Part shown: one piece after another, positions 39,851 through 47,984 of the stretch
Numbering within the stretch: position 1 is the first letter of the stretch
Layout of the letters: every line of letters starts with the position of its first letter
Origin: Goekera deserti
Lineage (GTDB): Bacteria > Actinomycetota > Actinomycetes > Mycobacteriales > Geodermatophilaceae
Length of the DNA stretch: 64,000 bases
Assembly (NCBI RefSeq): GCF_010685995.1
Contig: NZ_JAAGWK010000022.1
Location: 62,001 to 126,000 of the forward strand
Direction of reading: 5' to 3'
Translations under genes and position numbers: made by a program
The notes under the pieces: generated by a model
The model's database searches: none
Seen by the model: the letters and a program-made list of their open reading frames with translations, nothing else
What the model was told of the DNA's origin: nothing

Positions 39851-41572
39851 ATGGCCGAGCACGGCTGGTTGATCGACACCGTCCCGAGTCAGCAGTTCCC
39901 GGTCTACACGCGGCTCAACGCCAACGACGTGCTGCCCGACCCGATCACCCCGCTGGGTGCCAGCTTCTGCTGGATCCCGCACATCATCCCGGGCTGGGCG
40001 GCCGGCTACGCCGCGCTGGACGCCTTCACCCCCTCCGAGCTCGCCCAGGAGGAGATGGCCCCGGTGGCCGGCTTCTTCTACGGCTACCTCTACATCAACC
40101 AGTCCAACGTGCGGGTCGTCGGCATCCGGGCCGGCATCGGCTGGCGGGCCATCGACGCGGCGTTCTTCAGCGCCGACTCGCCCCCGCACGACGAGCGCCC
40201 CGACGACGTCAACGCCGAGCTCAGCGCCCGGATGGCCGCCCGCACCCAGTGGGCGCTGACCACCACCACGTTCCCCGAGGTGGAGGAGGAGCGGCAGATC
40301 GCCGAGCGGGTGCGGGTGGCCCGGCCCGACCTGGCCACGCTGTCCCCGGCCGCCCTGGTGATGTACGCCCGCTCCCTGATGCCGCTGGAGCGGCTGTGCT
40401 GGCGCAGCGAGACCATCGCCAGCAACCAGGCGGCCACCGGCCCCGCGGTCCTCGCCCAGCTCCTCGGTGAGGCCGACGCCTCCCTGGTGGTCCAGGTGAT
40501 CGGGCAGGCCGGCGAGGTGGACTCCGCCGCCCCCTCGTTCGCGCTGTGGGACCTCTCCCGCGTGGTGCGCGCCGACCCGTCGCTGACCGCGACGTTCGAC
40601 GGCGGCGTCGACGGGCTGCTGGGCCGGCTGGAGGCCGGGCACGCCGACTTCGCCTCCCAGTTCCACCGTTTCCTGCGCGACTTCGGCTACCGCGGCCCCA
40701 GCGAGTGGGACCTGGGGGCCGACTCGTGGGAGACCCGCCCGGAGCTCGCGCTGGGCCTGGTGGACCGGCTGCGCCAGCTGGACGACCAGGCCTCGCCCGG
40801 CTCGCGGCAGGGGGAGCAGGACCGGCAGCGCGCCGAGGCGACCGCCAAGGCGTTCGCCGTCCTGGGGGAGAGCGTCGAGGCCCGGCAGACCTTCGAGCTC
40901 GCCGTCGCCTCGGCCCGGCGCTTCGGCGCGTGGCGGGAGCGGGCCAAGACCAACTGCATCAAGGTCATGCACGAGGCGCGGATGGCGTTGACCGAGCTCG
41001 CCCGGCGGCTGCACGCCGAGGGCCACCTGGCCTCCCCGCAGCAGCTGTTCATGGCCACCGACGAGGAGCTCGACGTCCTCATCGCCGAGCCGCAGGCGCT
41101 GACCGAGCGGCTGGCGGAGCGGGAGCGGGAGTGGCACCGCCTCGCCGGCCTGGACATCCCGACGTTCCTGGACTCCCGCGCGGGCGTGCCAGCGCTGGCC
41201 GACATCCCGCGGCGGGAGCAGGCCGGGGTCCAGGTCGCCCGGGCGGGCGACGTGCTGCAGGGCGGGCCGGCCTCGGCCGGGGTCGCCCGCGGCCGGGCGC
41301 GCATCGTGCGGGACACGGCCAGCATCTCGGAGTTCCAGCCGGGCGAGGTGCTGGTGGCGCCGCAGACCGACCCGTCCTGGACGCCGCTGTTCATGGTGGC
41401 CAGCGCCGTCGTGGTGGACGTCGGCGCGATGGGCAGCCACGCGATGATCGTCAGCCGCGAGCTGGGCATCCCGTGCGCCGCCGGCGTCACCGGCGCCACG
41501 CGGCGCATCCCCGACGGGGCCGAGGTGGAGGTCGACGGCTCCACCGGCCGGGTGACGGTGCTCAGCGTCTGA
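39851..41572 (+). CDS. PEP-utilizing-enzyme mobile-domain protein without ATP-grasp domain
   Basis: A 573-residue protein. The C-terminal 90 residues are a PEP-utilizing phosphohistidine domain: GPASAGVARGRARIV, EVLVAPQTDPSWTPLF, and the His in GSHAMIVSRELGIPCAAGV (His530). Residues 1-470 are mostly helical and resemble the substrate-binding middle part of rifampin phosphotransferase and phenylphosphate-synthase-type proteins. The ATP-grasp domain that normally phosphorylates the His is absent. It may work with a separate ATP-binding subunit, but none is in the window. ATG 39851 follows AGGAAGG. Confidence 0.85.
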   Translation: MAEHGWLIDTVPSQQFPVYTRLNANDVLPDPITPLGASFCWIPHIIPGWAAGYAALDAFTPSELAQEEMAPVAGFFYGYLYINQSNVRVVGIRAGIGWRAIDAAFFSADSPPHDERPDDVNAELSARMAARTQWALTTTTFPEVEEERQIAERVRVARPDLATLSPAALVMYARSLMPLERLCWRSETIASNQAATGPAVLAQLLGEADASLVVQVIGQAGEVDSAAPSFALWDLSRVVRADPSLTATFDGGVDGLLGRLEAGHADFASQFHRFLRDFGYRGPSEWDLGADSWETRPELALGLVDRLRQLDDQASPGSRQGEQDRQRAEATAKAFAVLGESVEARQTFELAVASARRFGAWRERAKTNCIKVMHEARMALTELARRLHAEGHLASPQQLFMATDEELDVLIAEPQALTERLAEREREWHRLAGLDIPTFLDSRAGVPALADIPRREQAGVQVARAGDVLQGGPASAGVARGRARIVRDTASISEFQPGEVLVAPQTDPSWTPLFMVASAVVVDVGAMGSHAMIVSRELGIPCAAGVTGATRRIPDGAEVEVDGSTGRVTVLSV

Positions 41573-41579
41573 CCGCCGG

Positions 41580-41609
41580 CCGCCGGCGCCCCCGCGGGGG
41601 TGCCGGCGG
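41580..41609. terminator. Convergent hairpin terminator
   Basis: CCGCCGGC (41580-41587) pairs with GCCGGCGG (41602-41609), and CCCCC (41589-41593) pairs inside with GGGGG (41596-41600). It sits in the 43 bases between the convergent PEP-utilizing-like and SnoaL-like genes. Confidence 0.75.
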
Positions 41610-41615
41610 CACCGC

Positions 41616-42059
41616 TCACCCGCGGCGGACGACGTCCCGGTTGCCCCGGTGCCACGACCGGTGCAGCGTGCGGTGCGCGATCCGCCAGCCGGCCGGGGTG
41701 CGCACCAGCTCGTCGTGGTAGCGGGCGCCGATCTCGTAGTGCTCGCCCCCCGGCTCGCCCAGGCGCACGTGCTGGGCGAGCAGGTAGCAGTCCGCGGTCG
41801 CCGCGTCCCCGTCGACGCCCACCACCACGTTGGCCAGCAGGTGCTGGGTGGCGTCCAGGTCGCCGATGGTGCCGCGTACCAGCGCGACGATCTCCGGCAC
41901 GCCCCGCGGCGTCCCGAGGGGGCCGTAGTCGCAGCGGGCGTCGGCGGTGAAGACCTGCTCCAGCAGGTCCCACTCCCGGGAGTCCAGGGCCGTGGCGTAG
42001 CGGGCCAGCAGCTCGCTGATCTCGGCGCGGTCCAGCAGCAGCCGTACGGGATCGGACAC
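41616..42059 (-). CDS. SnoaL-like / NTF2-fold protein
   Basis: A 147-residue NTF2-fold protein: LLLDRAEISELLARYATALDSREWDLLEQVFTADARCDYG, then GARYHDELVRTPAGWRIAHRTLHRSWHRG. The RYHDELVRTPAGWRIAHR segment resembles the protein at 2983-3453 (RYDDELVRADGGWLIRRR). GTG 42059 is chosen; an upstream extension of the frame is Pro/Gly-rich and overlaps the divergent promoter region. Reaction unknown. Confidence 0.82.
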   Translation of the reverse strand: MSDPVRLLLDRAEISELLARYATALDSREWDLLEQVFTADARCDYGPLGTPRGVPEIVALVRGTIGDLDATQHLLANVVVGVDGDAATADCYLLAQHVRLGEPGGEHYEIGARYHDELVRTPAGWRIAHRTLHRSWHRGNRDVVRRG

Positions 42060-42153
42060 CGGCAGAACGTAGACAGCACCCCCGGACGGCGCAAGGCGTC
42101 CGGCGTCGTACCCGCGCCGCACCGGGTCCGCCCGTGCAGGAGGAGAGACCACC

Positions 42154-42747
42154 GTGACCCACCAGCCGACCGGCCCCGCTCCGACCAGCCCCGCCCCGAC
42201 CGGCCCCGCCCTGGGCGGCGGGGACCCCATGCGCGGGGACGCCGCCCGGGACTGGGAGGACGTCCGCGCCTACCCCCTCGGGCAGCAACAGGAGGCCGAG
42301 CTGCTCGAGCGGCAGACCGAGTGCACCTTCATCTGGCTGGACCGCGACGGGCACCCGCGCGGCGTGGTCATGAACTACCTGGTCGCCGACTCGCGGTTCT
42401 GGCTCACCGCCACGGCCGGCCGGCCGCGGGTGGCTGCCGTGCGCCGCGACCCGCGGGTCAGCATCGCCATCAGCTCCCGGGGGTCGGGCATCGCGGTGAG
42501 CCGGTCGCTGACCCGCACCGGCACCTGCGTCGTGCACGACGACGACGCGACGCGAGCGTGGTTCTACCCGGCCCTGGCCGCCCGCCTGCGCCCGGGCGAC
42601 GAGGCGGCGGCCGCGTCCTTCGCCGCCCACCTGGACTCGCCCGGACGGGTCGTGCTGGAGGTCGTGCCCGCCGGCCGGATCGGCTTCGACGGTGCGGCGA
42701 TGTGGTCCGCGGCGCCGTCGGCCGCGCCCACCCGCCCGGCGTCGTGA
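42154..42747 (+). CDS. Pyridoxamine 5'-phosphate oxidase-like flavin/F420-binding protein
   Basis: A 197-residue split-barrel protein. The barrel starts at about residue 45: ECTFIWLDRDGHPRGVVMNYLVADSRFWLTATAGRPRVAAVRRDPRVSIAIS. These are the strands and R-x-A-x-x-R-x-D-P-R-V motif of FMN- or F420-binding PNPOx-like proteins. The first 30 residues are a Pro/Gly-rich leader. GTG 42154 has AGGAGGAGAG upstream. Members reduce a range of small molecules; the role here is not clear. Confidence 0.83.
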   Translation: MTHQPTGPAPTSPAPTGPALGGGDPMRGDAARDWEDVRAYPLGQQQEAELLERQTECTFIWLDRDGHPRGVVMNYLVADSRFWLTATAGRPRVAAVRRDPRVSIAISSRGSGIAVSRSLTRTGTCVVHDDDATRAWFYPALAARLRPGDEAAAASFAAHLDSPGRVVLEVVPAGRIGFDGAAMWSAAPSAAPTRPAS

Positions 42748-42755
42748 GCGCGACC

Positions 42756-42780
42756 TAGTTACTTGACACGGTCTCCTCTT
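42756..42780. promoter_or_regulatory. Second-family motif before Rieske 3
   Basis: TAGTTACTTGACACGGTCTC. The reverse complement has GTCAAGTAACTA, matching the family core. TTGACA within it could also be a -35 box, about 95 bases before the Rieske 3 start. Confidence 0.5.
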
Positions 42781-42860
42781 TGGGGCACTGTCGGGCCGCC
42801 GGAGGTGTGCTCGGTCACACGCAGCCGGCGCGCCTGTCCCGCCCCCGATCGGAGGGTCTC

Positions 42861-44012
42861 GTGGTCTTCGTCCCCACCCGGGGGGACCTGCCTCCCCGGC
42901 ACGGTCCCGACGTCCCGCTGCTGCCCGCGGGCGCGGAGCCCGCCACGGTGCCGGCGTCGGTCTACCGGGACCCCGAGCGCTACGAGCGGGAGCGCACCGA
43001 CGTGCTGGCCCGCACCTGGCAGATCGTCTGCCGCTCCTCGCAGATCCCCGCCGCCGGTGACCACCAGGTGTGGGAGGGGCAGGGCGAGACGATCGTGGTC
43101 ACCCGCCGTCGCGACGGTGGGGTGACCGGCTTCCACAACGTGTGCCAGCACCGCGGCGCGCGGATCGTGAAGGAGTCCGGCTGCGGTGCCCGGCGCTTCC
43201 GCTGCCGCTGGCACAACTGGACCTACGACCTGGAGGGCGCCGTGCTCGGCGTCCCCGACCGGGAGGACTTCGCGCCCGAGCAGCTCGACGGGCTGGCCGC
43301 CCCGCCGGTCGAGTGCGCGGAGTGGGGTGGCTGGGTGTGGGTGGTGCTGGCCGGTCCCGGCGTCGCGCCGCCGCTGACCGAGTGGCTGGGCCCCGAGCTG
43401 ACCGGCGACCTCGGTGCCTACCGCATGGAGGACATGCTGCTGATCGACAAGCTCGAGTTCGACCTGCCGGTCAACTGGAAGGTCGTCATCGACGGCTTCA
43501 ACGAGAACTACCACGCCCCGGCGCTGCACCGGGTGCCCGCGCAGGACGTCAAGGACGGCCGGGAGAGCACGTTCTTCCACTGGGGCCCGCACGGGATGAT
43601 GGTCGTGCCCTACAAGGGCGTGCTGCCCCGGCTCAAGGAGAGCCGCGACCACCAGGGCCTGGCCATCTGCCACTACACGGTCTTCCCGACCGCGGTGTTC
43701 AACAACAACCCCAACCACCTGCAGCTCTTCCGCGCCGTGCCGCTGGCGGTCGACCGCACCCGGTTCGAGACCTGGGAGCTGCAGTACGACCCGCAGGGCG
43801 ACGAGGACTACACCGCCGAGGTGGACGCGCACTGGGAGCGGCTCAAGCAGGTCGTGGCCGAGGACGTCGAGATCTACGGCGAGGTGGCGGCCACCCGCAC
43901 CTCCTCGGCCTACACGCGCAACGTGCTCAACGACCACGAGTGCAAGATCACCCACTTCCACCGCACCGTGCAGCGGATGCTCGACGCCGGCGAGGCGCGC
44001 CGTGAGCAGTGA
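42861..44012 (+). CDS. Rieske non-haem iron oxygenase, alpha subunit (3)
   Basis: A 383-residue Rieske oxygenase of a different subgroup from the 34-37 kb pair. The cluster motif is CQHRGARIVKESGCG with CRWHNWTY. The iron site is NWKVVIDGFNENYHAPALH, again with a bridging Glu, and Asp in VAEDVEIYGE is the likely third ligand. Many relatives act on betaines, carnitine or small aromatics. GTG 42861 has GGAGGG five bases upstream; frame upstream of it lies in the promoter. It overlaps the antibiotic-biosynthesis-monooxygenase-like gene by 11 bases. Confidence 0.92.
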   Translation: MVFVPTRGDLPPRHGPDVPLLPAGAEPATVPASVYRDPERYERERTDVLARTWQIVCRSSQIPAAGDHQVWEGQGETIVVTRRRDGGVTGFHNVCQHRGARIVKESGCGARRFRCRWHNWTYDLEGAVLGVPDREDFAPEQLDGLAAPPVECAEWGGWVWVVLAGPGVAPPLTEWLGPELTGDLGAYRMEDMLLIDKLEFDLPVNWKVVIDGFNENYHAPALHRVPAQDVKDGRESTFFHWGPHGMMVVPYKGVLPRLKESRDHQGLAICHYTVFPTAVFNNNPNHLQLFRAVPLAVDRTRFETWELQYDPQGDEDYTAEVDAHWERLKQVVAEDVEIYGEVAATRTSSAYTRNVLNDHECKITHFHRTVQRMLDAGEARREQ

Positions 44013-44358
44013 CCCGGCCGTGATCGTCGCCGGCTGGATGGACTTCGCCCCGGCCGATCGGGACGCCGCGCTGGCCGCCTTCGCCGAGGTGGTGGCCGAG
44101 AGCCGGCGCGAGCCCGGCTGCGTCGACTACGCGTTCTCGCCCGACGCCCTCGTGCCGGGCCGGGTCCGGGTGTTCGAGCACTGGAGCGGCGAGGCGGCGC
44201 TGGCCGCGCACCTGGCCCTGCCGCACGTCGCCCGGCTGCGTGCCTCGATCGCCGGCCTGACCCGCACGGGCCGGCAGCTGGCCCGGCACACCGTCGTGGC
44301 CTCGGCACCCATGGGCGGCGCCGCCGCCCCCCGCAGCACCGAGGAGTCCCCGGCATGA
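44002..44358 (+). CDS. Antibiotic biosynthesis monooxygenase (ABM) domain protein
   Basis: A 118-residue ferredoxin-like-fold protein of the ABM/YgiN group: VIVAGWMDFAPADRDAALAAFAEVVAESRREPGCVDYAF, then RVRVFEHWSGEAALAAHLALPHVARL. The E-x-G-C-x-x-Y and F-E-x-W blocks are standard. Relatives are cofactor-free quinol monooxygenases or structural dimers. It lies between two Rieske genes, overlapping both ends (GTG 44002; ATGA at 44355), so it probably acts on the same substrate series. Confidence 0.85.
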   Translation: MSSDPAVIVAGWMDFAPADRDAALAAFAEVVAESRREPGCVDYAFSPDALVPGRVRVFEHWSGEAALAAHLALPHVARLRASIAGLTRTGRQLARHTVVASAPMGGAAAPRSTEESPA

Positions 44359-45578
44359 CCACCGCACCCGAGTACGCCGCCGGCGTCGCGTTCGGCGACG
44401 CGACCGTGCGCGCGGACGCCTTCGACGTCATGGCCCGGCTGGTCGAGCACCACCGGCACACCACGACCGACACGGTCGCCGACCAGTGGCGGGAGCCGGT
44501 GCGCAACTACACCGACCCCGAGGTATGGGAGCGCGAGGTGCAGGCGGTGCACCGCACCCGCCCGCTGCCGGTCGCGCTGTCCTGCGAGCTGCCGACGCCG
44601 GGCTCGTACAAGGCGGTCGAGGTGGTCGGCACGCCGCTGGTGCTCACCCGCGATCGCGGCGGCGAGCTCCGCGCCATGGTCAACTCCTGCCGGCACCGCG
44701 GTGGCGCGATCCTCCCGGACGGGACCGGCCAGACCCGCCGGCTCACCTGCCCCTACCACTCCTGGTCCTACGACCTGGCCGGGTGCCTGACCGGGGTCTA
44801 CGGCGAGAAGACCTTCGGCCCGGTCGACCGCAGCGAGCTCGGCCTGCGGCAGCTCCCGGTGGCCGAGCGCGCCGGCATCGTGTTCGTGTGCCTGACCCCG
44901 GGCGCGGAGCTCGACCTCGACGCCTGGATCGACCCGGAGCTGTTCACGTTGCTCGACGCCCTCGAGCTGGCCGGCTGCCACCACTGGTCGACCCGGACGC
45001 TGGACGGCCCGAACTGGAAGCTGGTCGTCGACGGCTACCTGGAGGGCTACCACTTCGCCTCGCTGCACCGGACCACGGTCTTCCGCACCAACCTGTCGAA
45101 CATGGCCGCGTTCGACTCCTGGGGTCCGCACCAGCGCAACTCCTTCGCGCTGCGGCCCATCGCCCAGGCCGTGGACGCCCCGCCGGAGACCTGGGACCCG
45201 CGCACCTGCGTGGGGGCGATCTACTGGCTGTACCCGGGCCTGGCCATCGCCGGGGGCTGGCGCGAGCAGGTCGCGGTGTCCTTCGTCTTCCCGGGGCGCA
45301 CCTGGGACAGCTCCCGCACCGAGCAGCACATCCTGCTGCGCCGGGAACCCCTGGACGACGAGGAGCGCAAGGGCGCCGACCACACCCGGGACTGGTTCCA
45401 CGACGTGGTGCTCGACGAGGACTACGAGGCCGGCTTCGGCATCCAGCGGGGGCTGGCGGCCATGGCCGACCAGGACTTCGTCTTCGGGCGCAACGAGCCC
45501 GGCGTCCAGCACTTCCACCGCACCCTCGGCGAGCACCTCGCGAGCGGGGGCGGTGAGCGGGCCGTCAGAGGCTGGTGA
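44355..45578 (+). CDS. Rieske non-haem iron oxygenase, alpha subunit (4)
   Basis: A 407-residue Rieske oxygenase. The cluster motif is NSCRHRGGAILPDGTG then CPYHSWSYDL; the iron site is NWKLVVDGYLEGYHFASLH with a bridging Glu, and Asp in VLDEDYEAG likely completes the triad. The N-terminal 45 residues precede the Rieske domain and have no clear match. ATG 44355 overlaps the ABM gene. The 3' end overlaps the convergent TetR gene by 14 bases. With Rieske 3 and the ABM protein it forms a three-gene unit. Confidence 0.92.
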   Translation: MTTAPEYAAGVAFGDATVRADAFDVMARLVEHHRHTTTDTVADQWREPVRNYTDPEVWEREVQAVHRTRPLPVALSCELPTPGSYKAVEVVGTPLVLTRDRGGELRAMVNSCRHRGGAILPDGTGQTRRLTCPYHSWSYDLAGCLTGVYGEKTFGPVDRSELGLRQLPVAERAGIVFVCLTPGAELDLDAWIDPELFTLLDALELAGCHHWSTRTLDGPNWKLVVDGYLEGYHFASLHRTTVFRTNLSNMAAFDSWGPHQRNSFALRPIAQAVDAPPETWDPRTCVGAIYWLYPGLAIAGGWREQVAVSFVFPGRTWDSSRTEQHILLRREPLDDEERKGADHTRDWFHDVVLDEDYEAGFGIQRGLAAMADQDFVFGRNEPGVQHFHRTLGEHLASGGGERAVRGW

Positions 45579-46167
45579 TCCGCCGGGCCAGCAGGTCGGT
45601 CTCCTCCAGGAACGCCGGCCGGCCCAGACCGGTCAGGGACTCGTCCTCGACCAGCCACGAGGTGGCCGCGGTCTCCAGCAGGCTGAGCAGGGCCGTGGCG
45701 ATGACCGCGGCCTCGGCCGCCGACGTGCGGGCCCGGGCGGCCTTCGCCGCGCGCGTGAACACCGTCATCAGGTCGTGCCGCAGCTCGCGGCGCAGCTGCT
45801 CGACGGCCAGGCTGACCCCGGAGGAGGTCACGAACCACACGCGTGCTTCGTCCGCGCGGGCGTCCATCCAGCCCAGCAGCCGCACCGGCACCTCGCCGAC
45901 CGAGGCGCCCCGCGCGGCGACGTCCTGCTGCACCCGGCGGGCCTCGGTCACCATCGCCTCGCCGAAGGAGCGCAGCCCCTCGAGCAGCACGTCGTCCTTG
46001 GAGGCGAAGTGGTAGTAGACCGCGGCGCTGGTCATCCCCGCGGCCTCGGCGATCTGGGCGACGGTCACCGCGTCGGAGCGGGGGGAGGCGAACAGCTGCA
46101 TCGCCGCCTGCACGACCGCGGTGCGCCGTGACGGACGGTGCGCCGGGCGCTTGTCCGCTGCGGTCAC
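45565..46167 (-). CDS. TetR-family transcriptional regulator (1)
   Basis: A 200-residue regulator. The N-terminal TetR HTH covers about residues 14-60 (TVAQIAEAAGMTSAAVYYHFASKDDVLLEGL). The C-terminal ligand domain is unique, as usual for the family. It is divergent from a second TetR gene and convergent with the Rieske operon, so it is a good candidate to control the nearby oxygenase genes. GTG 46167 is the start. The 65-base gap to the second TetR gene holds GAGAC-N6-GTCTC (46173-46188). Confidence 0.9.
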   Translation of the reverse strand: MTAADKRPAHRPSRRTAVVQAAMQLFASPRSDAVTVAQIAEAAGMTSAAVYYHFASKDDVLLEGLRSFGEAMVTEARRVQQDVAARGASVGEVPVRLLGWMDARADEARVWFVTSSGVSLAVEQLRRELRHDLMTVFTRAAKAARARTSAAEAAVIATALLSLLETAATSWLVEDESLTGLGRPAFLEETDLLARRITSL

Positions 46168-46172
46168 GGTGA

Positions 46173-46188
46173 GAGACTAGTGCGTCTC
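46173..46188. promoter_or_regulatory. Inverted repeat between divergent TetR genes
   Basis: GAGAC TAGTGC GTCTC has 5-base arms around a 6-base spacer. It lies 5 bases from one start and 45 from the other, a usual place for TetR autoregulation. It differs from both other operator families in the window. Confidence 0.4.
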
Positions 46189-46232
46189 CGAGGTGCGGGG
46201 GCCGCACCCGCCAGCGCCGAGGAGGCACACCC

Positions 46233-46913
46233 GTGGAGGACGGAGCACCGCCCGCCGAGGGTGCCGAGGTGGACGCCCGCCGGCCGGCCAAGCTGCCCGC
46301 GCACCGGCCCTCCCGCCGCCAGGAGATCGTGGACGCCGCGATCGAGGTGTTCAGCCGCAACGGGTTCGCCGAGACGAGCATCCAGGACGTCGCCGACGAG
46401 GCCGGCGTGGTGCCGACCGCGGTCTACTACCACTTCTCCGGCAAGGAGGAGCTGTTCGACGTCGTCCTGCAGTCGGTGATCGCCGAGCTGGACGAGGTGG
46501 TCGAGCGGGCCCGGCCGCAGGGGGACCAGGCCCGGGCCCTGCCGCGCGTCGTCGACGCCGTCTGGCAGTGGATCGAGGCCCGGCCGGACCACGCGCGGGT
46601 GCTCTACAGCCACCTGCCGGGCGCCACCGAGCAGGCCCGGCAGCTGCGCGTGCAGTTCGAGGAGCAGCACATCGAACGGGCCTACGTCTACGCCCGGGCG
46701 GTGCCCACCGACCAGCGCCGGCACGGCTCGGACGCCGCGCAGCACGCCGCGACGCGCCTGGCGGTGCGCACCCTGATCCACACGCTCATGGCCATCCACC
46801 CCATGCGCCTGGACGGCGGGCCGCTGAGCCGGCGCTCGCCGCGGGCGCTGCACGCCGCCCTGGACGAGGTGTCCATGCGGATCGTCGGCCAGGACCTGCC
46901 CGCCGGCCGCTGA
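46233..46913 (+). CDS. TetR-family transcriptional regulator (2)
   Basis: A 226-residue regulator. The HTH follows a 25-residue leader: SRRQEIVDAAIEVFSRNGFAETSIQDVADEAGVVPTAVYYHFSGKEELFDVVL. The long C-terminal domain contains WQWIEARPDHARVLYSHLPGATEQARQL and probably binds an acyl-CoA or pathway ligand. It is divergent from TetR 1. The PAHRPSRR leader is shared with TetR 1 (RPAHRPSRR), so the pair may stem from a duplication. GTG 46233 is the start. A strong convergent terminator follows. Confidence 0.9.
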   Translation: MEDGAPPAEGAEVDARRPAKLPAHRPSRRQEIVDAAIEVFSRNGFAETSIQDVADEAGVVPTAVYYHFSGKEELFDVVLQSVIAELDEVVERARPQGDQARALPRVVDAVWQWIEARPDHARVLYSHLPGATEQARQLRVQFEEQHIERAYVYARAVPTDQRRHGSDAAQHAATRLAVRTLIHTLMAIHPMRLDGGPLSRRSPRALHAALDEVSMRIVGQDLPAGR

Positions 46914-46951
46914 CCGGCAGGGTGCGGGCCACCGGGCCGGCACCCCGCCGG
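46914..46951. terminator. Convergent hairpin terminator
   Basis: CCGGC-A-GGGTGC pairs with GCACCC-C-GCCGG, and the loop holds GGCC-ACCG-GGCC, which can pair further. It lies between the convergent TetR 2 and SDR genes. Confidence 0.7.
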
Positions 46952-46970
46952 GACGTGTCAGCTGCAGGTG

Positions 46971-47747
46971 TCAGTACGCGGCGGTGCCGCCGTCGATCGA
47001 CAGCATGGCCCCGGTGATGCCGGCGCCGGCGTCGGAGGCGAGCAGCACGGCCATCGCGGAGACCTCCTCGACGGTGATGGGCCGCTTGATCGCCGACTCG
47101 GAGGAGAACAGGTCGACCATGCCCTCGAAGGTCATCCCCATGGCGGCCGCCGTCGACGGGCCGTTCTCCTGCACGATCTCGGTGATCACCAGGCCGGGGC
47201 AGAGGGCGTTGACCGTGATGCCCTGCGTGCCCACCTCCTTGGCCGCGACCTTGGTGAGCCCGTTGACCGCGTGCTTGGCGGTGACGTAGCCGGACAGCAC
47301 CGCCTTGCCGTGCTTGCCCTCCACCGAGGACATGTTGATGATCCGGCCGCACTGCTGCGGGATCATGTACCTCAGTGCTCGCCTGGTCCCGTAGAAGGTC
47401 GAGTACAGGTTCCACTTCATGTTGAGGTCCCAGTCCTCGTCGGTCACGTCGACGACGGGGGCGGTCACGCCGGTGCCGCCGGCGTTGTTGACCATGATGT
47501 CGATCCGGCCGAAGTGCTCGACGGCGAAGTCGATCGTGGCCTCGATCTGGTCCTTCTCCATCACGTCGCCCTGCCGGAACACCGCCCGGTCGCCGACGCC
47601 GAGCTCGGCCACCACCTTCTCGCCCTTCTCCGCGCGGCGGCCCATCAGCACCACCTTGCCCCCCTCGCGGAGGTAGGCCTCGGCTATGCCCAGACCGAGT
47701 CCGGCCGTCCCACCGGTGATCACGGCGACTTTGTCCTGCAGCAGCAC
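46971..47747 (-). CDS. Short-chain dehydrogenase/reductase
   Basis: A 258-residue classical SDR: TGGTAGLGLGIAEA as NAD(P) site, NNAG, MSSVEGKHG with the Ser, and Tyr154/Lys158 (YVTAK). Codons and sequence are slightly richer in Lys, Met and Glu than in neighbouring SDRs (DRAVFRQGDVMEKDQIEATID). GTG 47747 has GAGGAGGAACC upstream, so the longer frame to 48179 is rejected. It is divergent from the MDR reductase across a 238-base region with two second-family motifs. Confidence 0.9.
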   Translation of the reverse strand: MLLQDKVAVITGGTAGLGLGIAEAYLREGGKVVLMGRRAEKGEKVVAELGVGDRAVFRQGDVMEKDQIEATIDFAVEHFGRIDIMVNNAGGTGVTAPVVDVTDEDWDLNMKWNLYSTFYGTRRALRYMIPQQCGRIINMSSVEGKHGKAVLSGYVTAKHAVNGLTKVAAKEVGTQGITVNALCPGLVITEIVQENGPSTAAAMGMTFEGMVDLFSSESAIKRPITVEEVSAMAVLLASDAGAGITGAMLSIDGGTAAY

Positions 47748-47779
47748 GGTTCCTCCTCGGGCACCCGGTCCGGGCGATC

Positions 47780-47803
47780 GACTTACTTGGGTCGGCGTAC
47801 AGT
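47780..47803. promoter_or_regulatory. Second-family motif upstream of the SDR
   Basis: GACTTACTTGGG, six bases, then TACAGT. Read in reverse it is ACTGTA, eight bases, CCAAGTAAGTC, close to the sites at 52277 and 53344. It lies 33 bases before the SDR start. Confidence 0.45.
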
Positions 47804-47904
47804 GAAGCACGCCACATCTGTGCCAGAAAGGGCTTCGTGCACCGCATGCGCCGCCATCGAGGTTCGGGGTTGTCCTGCGCGGCCCAGCCGTTACTCTGCG
47901 CGGA

Positions 47905-47916
47905 GTCAACAAACTC
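47905..47916. promoter_or_regulatory. Second-family motif upstream of the MDR reductase
   Basis: GTCAACAAACTC differs by one base from GTCAAGAAACTC found (in reverse) at 37581. It lies 69 bases before the MDR reductase start. Both genes of this divergent pair thus carry a copy. Confidence 0.4.
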
Positions 47917-47984
47917 CATGGGCCGCCGGCCGGCTGCGGGACCGTCGCAGCCACGCCGCCCCACCACATCGCGGAGGCCCCATC

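Noticed and set aside
42756-42790. TTGACA as a sigma-70 promoter for Rieske 3
   Set aside because: The hexamer 17 bases downstream (CACTGT) is a poor -10 box, and the surrounding sequence matches a motif also found elsewhere in either orientation. A regulatory site is favoured, though a promoter cannot be excluded.
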